Positions 25,794-35,701 of a stretch of 64,000 nt of DNA are shown here, in pieces. The first letter of the stretch is position 1. Every line of letters starts with the position of its first letter. The translations under genes were made by a program, and so were the position numbers. The notes under the pieces are model-generated. The model saw only the letters and a list, made by a program, of their open reading frames with translations, was not told the DNA's origin and made no database searches. Source of the stretch: Streptomyces davaonensis JCM 4913 (GTDB lineage: Bacteria; Actinomycetota; Actinomycetes; Streptomycetales; Streptomycetaceae); contig NC_020504.1 of NCBI RefSeq assembly GCF_000349325.1, positions 6,358,053 to 6,422,052 of the forward strand. The letters are read 5' to 3'.

Positions 25794-25920
25794 CGTGTAC
25801 AGCTGCTTGAGTCGGTTGAGACCTCACAGGCGTATACATCCGTGGCGAGACCGTATTGGCCCGGCCGTGGCAGAATCAAACGGCCGGAAGGGGGCGCGGC
25901 CCGAACGGGAGGGAGCAGTG

Positions 25921-26094
25921 ATGCCTGCGAGCATCCTCGGAGAGGCCGGTCGCCTCTCCGACTCGAGGTGGGCACGGGACACGGTCACCCGCCTCAGCTG
26001 CCCTTCCTGCGGTTCCGTCCATGTCGCCCAGGTCCTCGGCGACAACGGCGGGATCTCCTACGTGTGCACGGCCTGCGGCCACAGCTGGAGCTGA
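25921..26094 (+). CDS. 57-residue zinc-ribbon protein
   Basis: ATG 25921 follows GGGAGGGAG by a few nucleotides. The C-terminal half has two Cys pairs, SCPSCGSVHV and VCTACGHSWS, spaced as in a rubredoxin-like or TFIIS-type zinc ribbon; the N-terminal half is a charged helix. Such mini-ribbons often bind nucleic acid or ribosomes, but nothing here identifies a partner. It lies between two identical tRNA-Ala genes and 3 nt upstream of another Cys-pair mini-protein, suggesting one transcript. Confidence 0.78.
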   Translation: MPASILGEAGRLSDSRWARDTVTRLSCPSCGSVHVAQVLGDNGGISYVCTACGHSWS

Positions 26095-26097
26095 TCG

Positions 26098-26331
26098 ATG
26101 GGTGCACATAGGCGAAGGTGTGACTGGTGCGGCAGCGGGACGCCGATCGTCCGCGACATGGAACCGGTCAATCCGGACTACCAGTACTGGTGCGAGGAAT
26201 GCGCACGGGCGCTGATCATAAAAGGCGACCCGATCGAGACGTACCGTGAACTCGAGGGCGAGCCGATCTACGGCCGCCTTCTCGAGGAGCACTGCACGCT
26301 CAAGCGGTTCTACTCGTTCGTGACGGCTTGA
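26098..26331 (+). CDS. 77-residue protein with two Cys pairs
   Basis: ATG 26098, only 3 nt after the previous stop, so probably translationally coupled. It begins MGAHRRRCDWCGSGTPIV and continues with QYWCEECARALII, again two CxxC pairs able to hold one zinc. The rest (DPIETYRELEGEPIYGRLLEEH) is acidic and probably helical. Codon use follows the genome, which supports a real gene. I do not recognise the family. Pairing with the preceding zinc-ribbon gene suggests a joint role. Confidence 0.65.
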   Translation: MGAHRRRCDWCGSGTPIVRDMEPVNPDYQYWCEECARALIIKGDPIETYRELEGEPIYGRLLEEHCTLKRFYSFVTA

Positions 26332-26412
26332 CGCCACCTGGCACGGAACTGGACATTCGGGTCGTATCCGCCCACGGCGGAAACGATTTGGTGGTGCACC
26401 GGGTGGACCGTG

Positions 26413-26418
26413 TAATGT
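26413..26418 (+). promoter_or_regulatory. Candidate -10 box for tRNA-Ala copy 2
   Basis: TAATGT lies 49 nt before the mature tRNA, in a locally AT-richer stretch. A TGGTGG about 18 nt upstream is a weak -35 candidate. Confidence 0.4.
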
Positions 26419-26467
26419 TGGCGTCGCCGCCGGGGAAACCGACAGGGGAACCGGGCGGACCAAGCAA

Positions 26468-26540
26468 GGGGCTATAGCTCAGTTGGTAGAGCGCCTGCAT
26501 GGCATGCAGGAGGTCAGGAGTTCAATTCTCCTTAGCTCCA
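26468..26540 (+). tRNA. tRNA-Ala (anticodon GGC), copy 2
   Basis: Identical over all 73 nt to the copy at 25670-25742, with GGC at 26501-26503 and no encoded CCA. The identity continues for about 5 nt downstream (CAGAT). Promoter and terminator sequences differ from copy 1, so each copy is an independent transcription unit. Confidence 0.97.
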
Positions 26541-26547
26541 CAGATAA

Positions 26548-26585
26548 AGATCCCGCCGGGTCGTGAGGACCCGGCGGGATCTTTT
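26548..26585. terminator. Bidirectional terminator between tRNA-Ala copy 2 and the NuoF-like gene
   Basis: AGATCCCGCCGGGTC (26548-26562) pairs perfectly with GACCCGGCGGGATCT (26568-26582) around GTGAG. Flanking AAA and TTT give a T-tract on both strands. It serves the tRNA on + and the convergent operon ending at 26600 on -. Confidence 0.9.
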
Positions 26586-26599
26586 GCGTATGCGGTACT

Positions 26600-28210
26600 T
26601 CAGCGGCCCAGGGCGCGGCGGCCGCGGCCCTGGGAGAGCACCGGCAGGTTGTTGCGGGACGGGGCCCGCTCCGACTGGTCCTCGATGCGCAGGGCCAGCG
26701 CGGGGCAGCGGCGGACCGCGCGCAGCGCCTTCGCCTCGGCGTAGCGCGGGACTTGGGCCTGGGCGACGGTGGGGAAGCCGTCGGCGCCGAGTTCGAAGAC
26801 CTCCGGGAGGATGTCCGCGCACAGGCCGTGGCCCCGGCACAGCGTCCAGTCGACGAAGATCTTCTGGCGGCTGGGGCCGTTCTCCTCGGACTCCGCGCCG
26901 CCCGGGATGCCCGTAGGGGCCTTGCCCCCCTCGAAGAGCGGCAGCACGCCCTCCACGGGCCGTCCGCAGCCGTTTCCGAGGACATGCGCGGCCAGGTCGT
27001 CGGTGAACGCCTTGATGGTCGACTCCAGGAACATCGCCGAGCCGTCCGGGTGCGAACACGCGCCGCGCCGCTTCACGTTCTTCGCGACCTGCTTGAGCGC
27101 CTCCAGGGCGGCCGGTCCGCCGCCGTTGAGGATGTCCTCCATGCCGCGCGCGGCGGCCGGCAGACCGAGGTAGCAGGGGCCGCACTGGCCCGCGCTCTCC
27201 TCCGCCAGCCACTGCGCCACCCGCAGCGACTCGCCCAGCGGGCAGGTCGCCTGAGTGATCGGCAGGATCGCGCCGGCGCCGAGGGCGCCGCCCACCGCGT
27301 CCAGTGAATTGCGCGAGACGATCGCCTCGTTGACCGTCGCCGCGTCGATCCACTTGCCGTGGTAGCCGCCGGTCAGCACGCCCTGCGGCACCGGCGGGGC
27401 GCCGGCGAGCTGGAGGACGTAGCGCAGCGGGACGCCCGTGGGGACCTCGATCACCATCGGGCGGGCGACCGCGCCGGACACCGTCAGCATGACGGTGCCC
27501 GGCTCGTCGTACAGGCCGGTGTTGCCGTAGCGCTCCGGGCCGATGCGGGCCGCGATGGCGAGTTGGGCGAAGGTCTCGGCGTTCGACAGGAGCGTGGGCG
27601 CGCCGCCCACGCCGCTCTTGGACGCGCTGATCTTGCGGCCGGGCGGGATCGCCGGTCCGCCGTCGATCGACCGGATCAGCGATGCCGCCGCTCCGGTCAC
27701 CATCCGTACGGGATTGCGCTGCACGCGGGCGCGCAGCGCCGAGCGGCGGCCGTTGCTCAGGCCGCGTTCGGCGAGCGCGGCCTCCATGGAGCGCTGCGTC
27801 GACTCCCGGGTGACCCCCACCACGAGCGTGCGGGCACCCAGGGCTTCGGCGACCAGCAGCGCGCCGTCCAGGATGAGATGCGGGGCACGGTTGATGAGCA
27901 CCGTGTCCTTGCGGCAGGCCGGTTCGTCCTCGCTGCCGTTGACGACGACGACCGGCCTGACGCCGCGCTTGATCGCCGATTCGGCGACCGAGCGCAGCTT
28001 CTTGTGGAAGGGGAAGCCCGCGCCGCCGCGGCCCTTCAGATTGATGCGTTCGGAGAGCTGCGCGAGCTGCTCTCCGCCCATCGGTTCGAGCGGCCCGTGC
28101 ACCTTGAGGTGCATGGGCAGATCAAGTCTTTCGACAAGGTCGAAGCCCGACGTGAGCTGGGGAAGACCGACCACGCGGACTTCTGGTACGTCGGGCAGGG
28201 CCTCGTTCAC
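26600..28210 (-). CDS. NuoF-like flavoprotein fused to a ferredoxin
   Basis: 536 residues. The main part resembles complex I 51-kDa/NuoF: FMN/NAD region LKGRGGAGFPFHKKL near 60, VNGSEDEPACRKD near 90-102, SLBB segment GVPLRYVLQLAG, and a 4Fe-4S module with ESAGQCGPCYLG and RGACSHPDG. A short C-terminal ferredoxin domain (LCRGHGLCADILPEVF ... CPAL) is appended. It starts at GTG 28210, overlapping the stop of the cytochrome-b-like gene by GTGA, so the two are coupled. I infer an electron-transfer pair moving electrons between NAD(P)H or ferredoxin and a membrane haem protein. It is not part of a nuo operon here. Confidence 0.82.
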   Translation of the reverse strand: MNEALPDVPEVRVVGLPQLTSGFDLVERLDLPMHLKVHGPLEPMGGEQLAQLSERINLKGRGGAGFPFHKKLRSVAESAIKRGVRPVVVVNGSEDEPACRKDTVLINRAPHLILDGALLVAEALGARTLVVGVTRESTQRSMEAALAERGLSNGRRSALRARVQRNPVRMVTGAAASLIRSIDGGPAIPPGRKISASKSGVGGAPTLLSNAETFAQLAIAARIGPERYGNTGLYDEPGTVMLTVSGAVARPMVIEVPTGVPLRYVLQLAGAPPVPQGVLTGGYHGKWIDAATVNEAIVSRNSLDAVGGALGAGAILPITQATCPLGESLRVAQWLAEESAGQCGPCYLGLPAAARGMEDILNGGGPAALEALKQVAKNVKRRGACSHPDGSAMFLESTIKAFTDDLAAHVLGNGCGRPVEGVLPLFEGGKAPTGIPGGAESEENGPSRQKIFVDWTLCRGHGLCADILPEVFELGADGFPTVAQAQVPRYAEAKALRAVRRCPALALRIEDQSERAPSRNNLPVLSQGRGRRALGR

Positions 28211-29490
28211 CTATAGCCTCCGGAAGGCGTGTTCCAAGGTTCGCCCGAACCCGGTGCGTCGAAGGACTCACCGGGGGGTGGTTCATTGGCGGGACCGCTG
28301 TTGTACGTGTCGTTGGAGTTGTACGTGCCATAGAGGGTGTTGTACTCACCGGTGTCGTACACATCACTCCCGCCGTACCCACCGGTGCCCGAATTGCCAT
28401 AGGTCGGGATGTTGTATCCGGTGTCCGTGAGGGGGTCGTACGCCGACGGGGGCGCCTCGCCGACGGGCGGGGGCGAGGGGATCGGCCAGTTTCCGGAGGT
28501 GCTGCCACCGCTGTCCACGCGCGGGATCGCCTCGGTGGGCTGCATGTCCAGCGGCAGATCCATGCGCGCGGTCTGGTCGGTGGCGAAGGGCTGCGCGCTC
28601 TGGTCGCCGAAGTCGGCGAACGAATCCTGGGGGCGCGGGGGTGTGTTGACTGCGCGGTAGGCGGCCGCGAAGCCGTTCGCCGGTTCGGCCGCCGGCGGTG
28701 CGGCGCGCTCCGCGGTGCGCTGGGGCTCGTAGCCGGGGAGCGAGCCGGTCTCGGCCATCCGGGCCCGGCTGGCGTCCAGTTCGTCGCGGGCCGAGCGCTC
28801 CTCGGCGGTGCCCAGGAACGCGGCGATCCTGTCGGCGACCTTGCGCTTGACCGGCCGCGGCGCCGCGCGCAGCGCCAGGGCGACGCCGACGCCGACCAGG
28901 CACAACTCGTACGACACCATGAAGAACGTCTTCGCCGGGCGGCCGGCGAACAGGCCGTGCACCAGCGCCGCGCACCAGGCCGGGTAGGCCAGCATGTGCA
29001 TGGCCCGCCAGCGGGCGGCGACCGGGGCGGGGGAGGCGAAGGCGCTGCGCAGGGCGCCGGTGATGCCCACGAAGATCATCAGCAGCCCGGCCAGCGAGCC
29101 GAGGCCGATCAGGCCCCCGGGGCCGGTGAAGCCCAGTGAGAAGGGGATCACGGCGGCGATCAGCTCGGTGTGGTCGAGCGCGAGCTTGGTCGTGATGTGC
29201 ACCAGCAGGAAGGCGATCGAGGCGACCGCCAGTGAGCGGTGCACGGCCTGGCCGATGATCCGCTGGCGCGTGTTGAGGATGATCCGGTCCTGGGCGACCA
29301 GGCCCCAGATCACCGAGCAGCTGAGCGAGACCAGGGACAGAACGCCCGCACCGAAGTTCAGGAACTCGCGGAAGCGGTCACCTCCGACCAGTACGACGAT
29401 GGGTATGAGCAGCACAACGACAGCCGACGCCACCCCATAGGCCGAGCGGCCGGGTTTGGGGAGCGAGCTGGTACTACGTCGAGGGTTCAT
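28207..29490 (-). CDS. Cytochrome-b/ferric-reductase-like membrane protein with disordered tail
   Basis: 427 residues from ATG 29490 (GGAG is 9 nt upstream). About six membrane helices occupy residues 20-215. His residues in VHRSLAVASIAFLLVHITTK and MHMLAYPAWCAALVHGLF lie within helices at spacings typical of bis-haem b proteins such as ferric-reductase-like domains. The C-terminal ~200 residues are Pro/Gly/Tyr/Ser-rich and probably unstructured in the cytoplasm. Translational coupling to the downstream NuoF-like gene points to a two-component redox module. Acceptor unknown. It starts divergently from leuS across a 236-nt AT-rich gap. Confidence 0.75.
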   Translation of the reverse strand: MNPRRSTSSLPKPGRSAYGVASAVVVLLIPIVVLVGGDRFREFLNFGAGVLSLVSLSCSVIWGLVAQDRIILNTRQRIIGQAVHRSLAVASIAFLLVHITTKLALDHTELIAAVIPFSLGFTGPGGLIGLGSLAGLLMIFVGITGALRSAFASPAPVAARWRAMHMLAYPAWCAALVHGLFAGRPAKTFFMVSYELCLVGVGVALALRAAPRPVKRKVADRIAAFLGTAEERSARDELDASRARMAETGSLPGYEPQRTAERAAPPAAEPANGFAAAYRAVNTPPRPQDSFADFGDQSAQPFATDQTARMDLPLDMQPTEAIPRVDSGGSTSGNWPIPSPPPVGEAPPSAYDPLTDTGYNIPTYGNSGTGGYGGSDVYDTGEYNTLYGTYNSNDTYNSGPANEPPPGESFDAPGSGEPWNTPSGGYR

Positions 29491-29577
29491 GGGGGCAACT
29501 CCGAGCGGTTCGGGAAAGCGGTCCCGCTGCCGCACTCTAAGTGGACCCAAACCGAGCAGTACGCCATTTGAGTTATT

Positions 29578-29593
29578 GCGTTGTTATCAACGC
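29578..29593. repeat. Short palindrome in the leuS upstream region
   Basis: GCGTTG-TTAT-CAACGC, a perfect 6-bp inverted repeat with 4-nt centre, lies 88 nt upstream of the divergent cytochrome-b-like start. Confidence 0.4.
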
Positions 29594-29644
29594 GCCTGAC
29601 GGGGCCGGTGTTGTCCTGCTAGGGGCCCTTACGCCGGGTAATAA

Positions 29645-29659
29645 TTGAACTCTGTTCAA
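29645..29659. promoter_or_regulatory. Operator-like inverted repeat in the divergent leuS region
   Basis: TTGAAC-TCT-GTTCAA is a perfect 6-bp inverted repeat with a 3-nt centre, inside the AT-rich gap. It could regulate either divergent gene. Confidence 0.4.
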
Positions 29660-29714
29660 CTTTTCTGAATCTTCACAACTGATTCGATGGTGCCGACCCG
29701 GTCGACGGCTGCGG

Positions 29715-29720
29715 TACCCT
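29715..29720 (+). promoter_or_regulatory. leuS: -10 box of the leuS leader transcript
   Basis: TACCCT, then 6 nt, then the leader-peptide ATG at 29727. Transcription would start at the leader start codon. Confidence 0.6.
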
Positions 29721-29726
29721 GACGCC

Positions 29727-29765
29727 ATGCGTGCCGTACGCCTTCTGCTTAGCGAGCCGCGCTGA
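29727..29765 (+). CDS. Leu-rich leader peptide of leuS
   Basis: Twelve codons, [12 protein letters not shown] then TGA. Codons 6-8 are three consecutive leucines written CTT-CTG-CTT; CTT is rare in this high-GC genome. Lack of charged tRNA-Leu should stall a ribosome there. The last codons and stop fall in the 5' arm of the hairpin at 29756-29810. This is the arrangement of a classical amino-acid attenuator, placed 125 nt before the leucyl-tRNA synthetase gene. No ribosome site precedes the ATG; leaderless initiation is likely. Confidence 0.75.
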   Translation: MRAVRLLLSEPR

Positions 29766-29810
29766 TCAGCACCGGCCACCGTCGGAAAGAGTGGCCGGAA
29801 TCGGCGCGGC
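29756..29810 (+). promoter_or_regulatory. leuS: Composite hairpin overlapping the leader-peptide end
   Basis: GCCGCGCTGAT (29756-29766) pairs with ATCGGCGCGGC (29800-29810) over 11 bp with one G-T. Inside it CCGGCCAC (29772-29779) pairs with GTGGCCGG (29791-29798). Ribosome position on the leader peptide would decide whether the outer stem forms. Confidence 0.65.
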
Positions 29811-29811
29811 G

Positions 29812-29836
29812 TCCCCTCCTGTGCGAGGGGATTTTT
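29812..29836 (+). terminator. leuS: Attenuator terminator before leuS
   Basis: TCCCCTC (29812-29818), 6-nt loop, GAGGGGA (29825-29831), TTTTT. It lies 47 nt after the leader stop and 53 nt before the leuS ATG. An alternative pairing of GCGGCGTCC (29806-29814) with GGAC/GCCGC in 29845-29857 could compete with it. Confidence 0.85.
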
Positions 29837-29889
29837 CGTTTCTTGGACGTCAGCCGCTGGCAGAGACGATCGATGGAGCTTTGAGGATC

Positions 29890-32760
<2,871 letters not shown>

Positions 32761-32904
32761 CGGCCGGGGGCTGCCTGCGAAGGCTGCCTCGGGGTGGTCC
32801 CCTACGGGCAGGTTCGGGGTTCTGCTGGAACTCCGGGCCTGCTCGCTGCGTTTACCGTGGAGAGCAGCGCGGCGTGTGCCGTGTTCGGTCGGAGGAGGAG
32901 CGTC

Positions 32905-33693
32905 GTGGGATCCGTGATCGCAGTCGTGGCCCTGCTCTTCGTGCTCCTTGTGGTGCTCGGCGTCTACGCCACGGTGAAGGCGGTCGGCGCCGCCAAACGC
33001 GCCGCGGACCGCACGATCACGCAGGCCCGGCGCACGGTGGAGGACCACACCCTGCGCGCCAAGTCCTTCGCCCAGCCGGGCCCCGTGGGCGAGCTGGCCC
33101 AGCTGCGGCTGAAGCTGCGCACCTCGATGCGCGCCACTCAGGACGCGCTGCACGCGGGCGTGGCCGAGGACGAGTCCCTGAAGGAGTCCCTCGGCCTCTT
33201 CGAGCGGCTCAGCGCCCACGGCCACGAACTCGACGACGAGCTGCGGCGCCTGGAGAGCGAACCGGACCGCTCGACCCTCGCCGAGCGGCTCCCGGCCCTG
33301 CGGGAGCGCACCGAGCGCATCGTCGGTTCGGCGGACTCCCTGCGCTGGGCGGCCCGCGACCGGGCCCGCCGGTTCGCCGACGACGACCTGGACTCGCTGA
33401 GCGCGCAGATCGACGTGGAGGCGGGGGCCCTGCGGCACTGGACCACCGAGGGCACGGGGACCACGGAGGCCGCCGGGACCACCGGGACCGCCGAGGGGAC
33501 GCCTGCCGCCGGTCCGCCTCCGCCGTGGCCCGAGGCGCCGGTCGCCGACGCGCCTGCCGCCGCCCAGCAGACCTGGCCGGACACCCCGGAGCGGCGGACG
33601 GCCGAGGAGCCGACGAGGCCCGCCATCACCCCGCCGGACCCGCGCCCGGCCTACCCATGGGAGAAGAAGCCCCGCCCCGAGAGCACGACTTGA
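32905..33693 (+). CDS. Membrane-anchored coiled-coil protein, function unknown
   Basis: 262 residues from GTG 32905, placed right after a GGAGGAGGAG site. An N-terminal membrane helix (SVIAVVALLFVLLVVLGVYA) is followed by a basic, helical region with heptad-like spacing. This includes ELAQLRLKLRTSMRATQDAL, LKESLGLFERLSAHGHELDDELRRL and ERLPALRERTERIVGSADSL. A ~70-residue Pro/Thr-rich tail with TGTTEAAGTTGTAEGT repeats closes it. The layout suggests a membrane-tethered scaffold, but I recognise no family. Alternative upstream in-frame starts exist but lack a ribosome site. Confidence 0.75.
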   Translation: MGSVIAVVALLFVLLVVLGVYATVKAVGAAKRAADRTITQARRTVEDHTLRAKSFAQPGPVGELAQLRLKLRTSMRATQDALHAGVAEDESLKESLGLFERLSAHGHELDDELRRLESEPDRSTLAERLPALRERTERIVGSADSLRWAARDRARRFADDDLDSLSAQIDVEAGALRHWTTEGTGTTEAAGTTGTAEGTPAAGPPPPWPEAPVADAPAAAQQTWPDTPERRTAEEPTRPAITPPDPRPAYPWEKKPRPESTT

Positions 33694-33751
33694 TCCGGCC
33701 ACGGCAGCCCAGGTGACAGGGCCCGGGCTGCCGCCCAGGCGCTACGCCAGG

Positions 33752-33757
33752 TAACCT
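33752..33757 (+). promoter_or_regulatory. Leaderless -10 box for the degV-family gene
   Basis: TAACCT, then 7 nt, then ATG 33765, with no purine-rich ribosome site between them. Confidence 0.5.
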
Positions 33758-33764
33758 CCAGCTC

Positions 33765-34610
33765 ATGTCCCGCCATGTCGCGATCGTCACCGATTCAACG
33801 GCCTACCTGCCGCCGCGGACGATGGAGCGTCACGGCATCACAGCGGTGCCCCTGACCGTGGTCCTCGGCGACCAGGCGCTCGAAGAGGGCACCGAGATCT
33901 CGACCCGCTCCCTGGCCCAGGCTTTGCAGAAGCGGCGCCCCGTCACCACCTCCCGTCCCAGCCCCGGGCAGTTCGCCGAGACCTACCGCAGGGTCGCGGA
34001 GTCCGGCGCCACCGGCATCGTCTCGCTGCACCTTTCCGCCGAGCTGTCCGGCACCTACGACGCGGCCGTGCTCGCCGCTCGGGAGGCGCCGGTGCCGGTG
34101 CGGGTGGTGGACACCGGGATGATCGCCATGGCACTCGGCTTCTGCGCGCTTGCCGCGGCGGAGGTCGCGGAGACGGGCGGCACGGTCGACGAGGCGGTCA
34201 CGGCGGCGGAGAAGCGGGCCGCGGGCACCTCCGCCTACTTCTACGTCGACACCCTCGACTATCTGCGCCGAGGTGGCCGGATCGGGGCGGCCCAGGCCCT
34301 GCTCGGCTCGGCACTCGCGGTGAAGCCGCTGCTCCAGCTCAACGGTGGCCGGATCGAGCCCCTGGAGAAGGTGCGGACGGCGTCGAAGGCCATCGCCCGC
34401 CTGGAGGAGATCGCGGCGGATCGGGCCGGCAGCGCGCAGGTCGACATCGCCGTGCACCATCTCGCCGCCCCGGACCGGGCGTCGGCGCTTGCGGACCGGT
34501 TGCGGACGCGGGTGCGGGGGCTGGCGGATCTGCATGTGAGCGAGGTGGGCGCGGTGATCGGGGCGCATACCGGGCCCGGACTGCTGGGGGTCGTGGTCTC
34601 GCCTCGGTGA
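33765..34610 (+). CDS. DegV-family fatty-acid-binding protein
   Basis: 281 residues. DegV fold signatures are VAIVTDSTAYLP at the N-terminus, TSRPSPGQFAETYR near 65-78, GIVSLHLSAELSGTYDAA near 85-102 and FYVDTLDYLRRGGRIG near 158-173. Family members (FakB) hold fatty acids for the kinase FakA, but no fakA (Dak-type) gene is visible here. The gene runs towards comEA with a 98-nt gap that holds a DnaA-box match. Translation likely starts at the 5' end of the message. Confidence 0.92.
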   Translation: MSRHVAIVTDSTAYLPPRTMERHGITAVPLTVVLGDQALEEGTEISTRSLAQALQKRRPVTTSRPSPGQFAETYRRVAESGATGIVSLHLSAELSGTYDAAVLAAREAPVPVRVVDTGMIAMALGFCALAAAEVAETGGTVDEAVTAAEKRAAGTSAYFYVDTLDYLRRGGRIGAAQALLGSALAVKPLLQLNGGRIEPLEKVRTASKAIARLEEIAADRAGSAQVDIAVHHLAAPDRASALADRLRTRVRGLADLHVSEVGAVIGAHTGPGLLGVVVSPR

Positions 34611-34649
34611 GGGCTGCGGCGCCGGCGCTCACTCGTGCGGGTGAGGGAG

Positions 34650-34658
34650 TTATCCACA
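34650..34658 (+). promoter_or_regulatory. DnaA box match
   Basis: TTATCCACA, identical to the general bacterial DnaA-box consensus (Streptomyces oriC more often uses TTGTCCACA). It is a single site between the degV-family gene and comEA; no cluster of boxes is nearby, so it is not an origin. Confidence 0.55.
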
Positions 34659-34708
34659 ACTGGTGGATTCTCCCCGGGAATTGAGCAAGATCATCGCGGA
34701 TCGTCGGG

Positions 34709-35686
34709 ATGTCCCATCCTCGGCGTATGGCACTTCGATCAAGCACACGTACTCGCATTCGCGCAGGCGGCGCCGCCAGTGGGCCGGGTCGTGGCCCCCG
34801 CTCCGACGTCCGCACCCGTCACCGGCGCCCGCATCGGCCTGCTCCGGGCGAGGAGATTCGTCGGCGCGCGGAAGTGCTCTTCGGTGACCGGGCGAGGGAG
34901 GAACGGGAGTCGGGCAGCGGGCCGCCGCCGGAGGAGGAGGTGCATCCGCAGGCGGCCTCGGCCGACGTGCGGCCCGACTGGCGTGAGCGCGCCGGGCTCG
35001 CGCTGCGGGAGCGGCTGCCGCTGTGGGTGCAGGCCCGGTGCGGGCTGGAGCGGCGGAGCGTGGTCGCGCTCGCGATGGTGCTCGTCGTCGCGGCGGGGGT
35101 TGCCGCGCAGCACTTCTGGAGCGGGCGGACGCAGGGGGTGCGGGCACCCGAGGTGATTCGGGCGGGTCAGGACAGGGCTTCGTATGCGTATGGGAAGCCC
35201 GGTGCCGAACCGTCGGTCGGTGTGGCCGGTGCCTCGCCCGGGGCCTCCGCCGGGTCCGAGATCGTGGTGGACGTCAGTGGGAAGGTGCGGGAGCCGGGGA
35301 TCCATCGACTGCCCGCCGGGTCCCGGGTCGATGACGCGCTGCGGGCGGCGGGTGGGGTGCGTCCGGGGAGCAGTACGGAAGGGCTCAACCGGGCGCGGTT
35401 CCTCGTCGACGGCGAGCAGGTCGTCGTGGGTGGGCCCGCGCCGGTGCAGGGCGCTGCCCCGGTGCCGGGCGCGGCGGGCGGAGCGGCACCGACGGCCCCC
35501 GTCTCCCTCAACACGGCCACCGCCGAGCAGCTCGACACCCTGCCCGGGGTCGGCCCGGTCCTGGCGCAGCACATCATCGACCACCGCACCCAGAGCGGCG
35601 GCTTCCGCTCGGTGGAGGAGCTGCGCGAGGTCAATGGCATCGGCGAGCGTCGCTTCGCCGATCTGCGGAATCTCGTACGGCCATGA
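34709..35686 (+). CDS. comEA: ComEA-family helix-hairpin-helix DNA-binding protein
   Basis: 325 residues. A long basic/acidic N-terminal cytoplasmic part precedes one transmembrane helix (SVVALAMVLVVAAGVAA, about 113-130). An SLBB domain (VVDVSGKVREPGIHRLPAGSRV) and two C-terminal helix-hairpin-helix motifs follow (LNTATAEQLDTLPGVGPVLAQHI and LREVNGIGERRFADL). ComEA binds incoming double-stranded DNA outside the membrane. The N-terminal extension (about 110 residues) is far longer than in Bacillus ComEA. The stop overlaps the comEC start (ATGA). Natural competence has not been firmly established in Streptomyces, so the function may differ. Confidence 0.9.
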   Translation: MSHPRRMALRSSTRTRIRAGGAASGPGRGPRSDVRTRHRRPHRPAPGEEIRRRAEVLFGDRAREERESGSGPPPEEEVHPQAASADVRPDWRERAGLALRERLPLWVQARCGLERRSVVALAMVLVVAAGVAAQHFWSGRTQGVRAPEVIRAGQDRASYAYGKPGAEPSVGVAGASPGASAGSEIVVDVSGKVREPGIHRLPAGSRVDDALRAAGGVRPGSSTEGLNRARFLVDGEQVVVGGPAPVQGAAPVPGAAGGAAPTAPVSLNTATAEQLDTLPGVGPVLAQHIIDHRTQSGGFRSVEELREVNGIGERRFADLRNLVRP

Positions 35687-35701
35687 CTCGTACGGCCATG
35701 A
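35672..35701 (+). repeat. Exact tandem duplication of 15 bp across the comEA/comEC junction
   Basis: CTCGTACGGCCATGA occurs twice back to back (35672-35686 and 35687-35701). Each copy contains an ATGA. The first gives the comEA stop and comEC start; the second gives an alternative in-frame comEC ATG at 35698. The length, a multiple of three, keeps the frame. Confidence 0.9.

Noticed and set aside
25670..26540. Duplicated tRNA as prophage or integrative-element attachment sites
   Set aside because: No integrase, excisionase or phage gene lies between or near the copies, and both copies are whole tRNAs with own promoters.
29705..29730. String resembling a T-box core near leuS (GCGGTACCCT, similar on the - strand to AGGGTNCCGC)
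   Set aside because: It lacks the full TGGNACCGCG core and lies in the wrong orientation for leuS; the leader-peptide attenuator explains the region better.
34640..34670. Replication origin at the DnaA box
   Set aside because: Only one box is present, with no cluster, no AT-rich unwinding element and no dnaA/dnaN neighbours.
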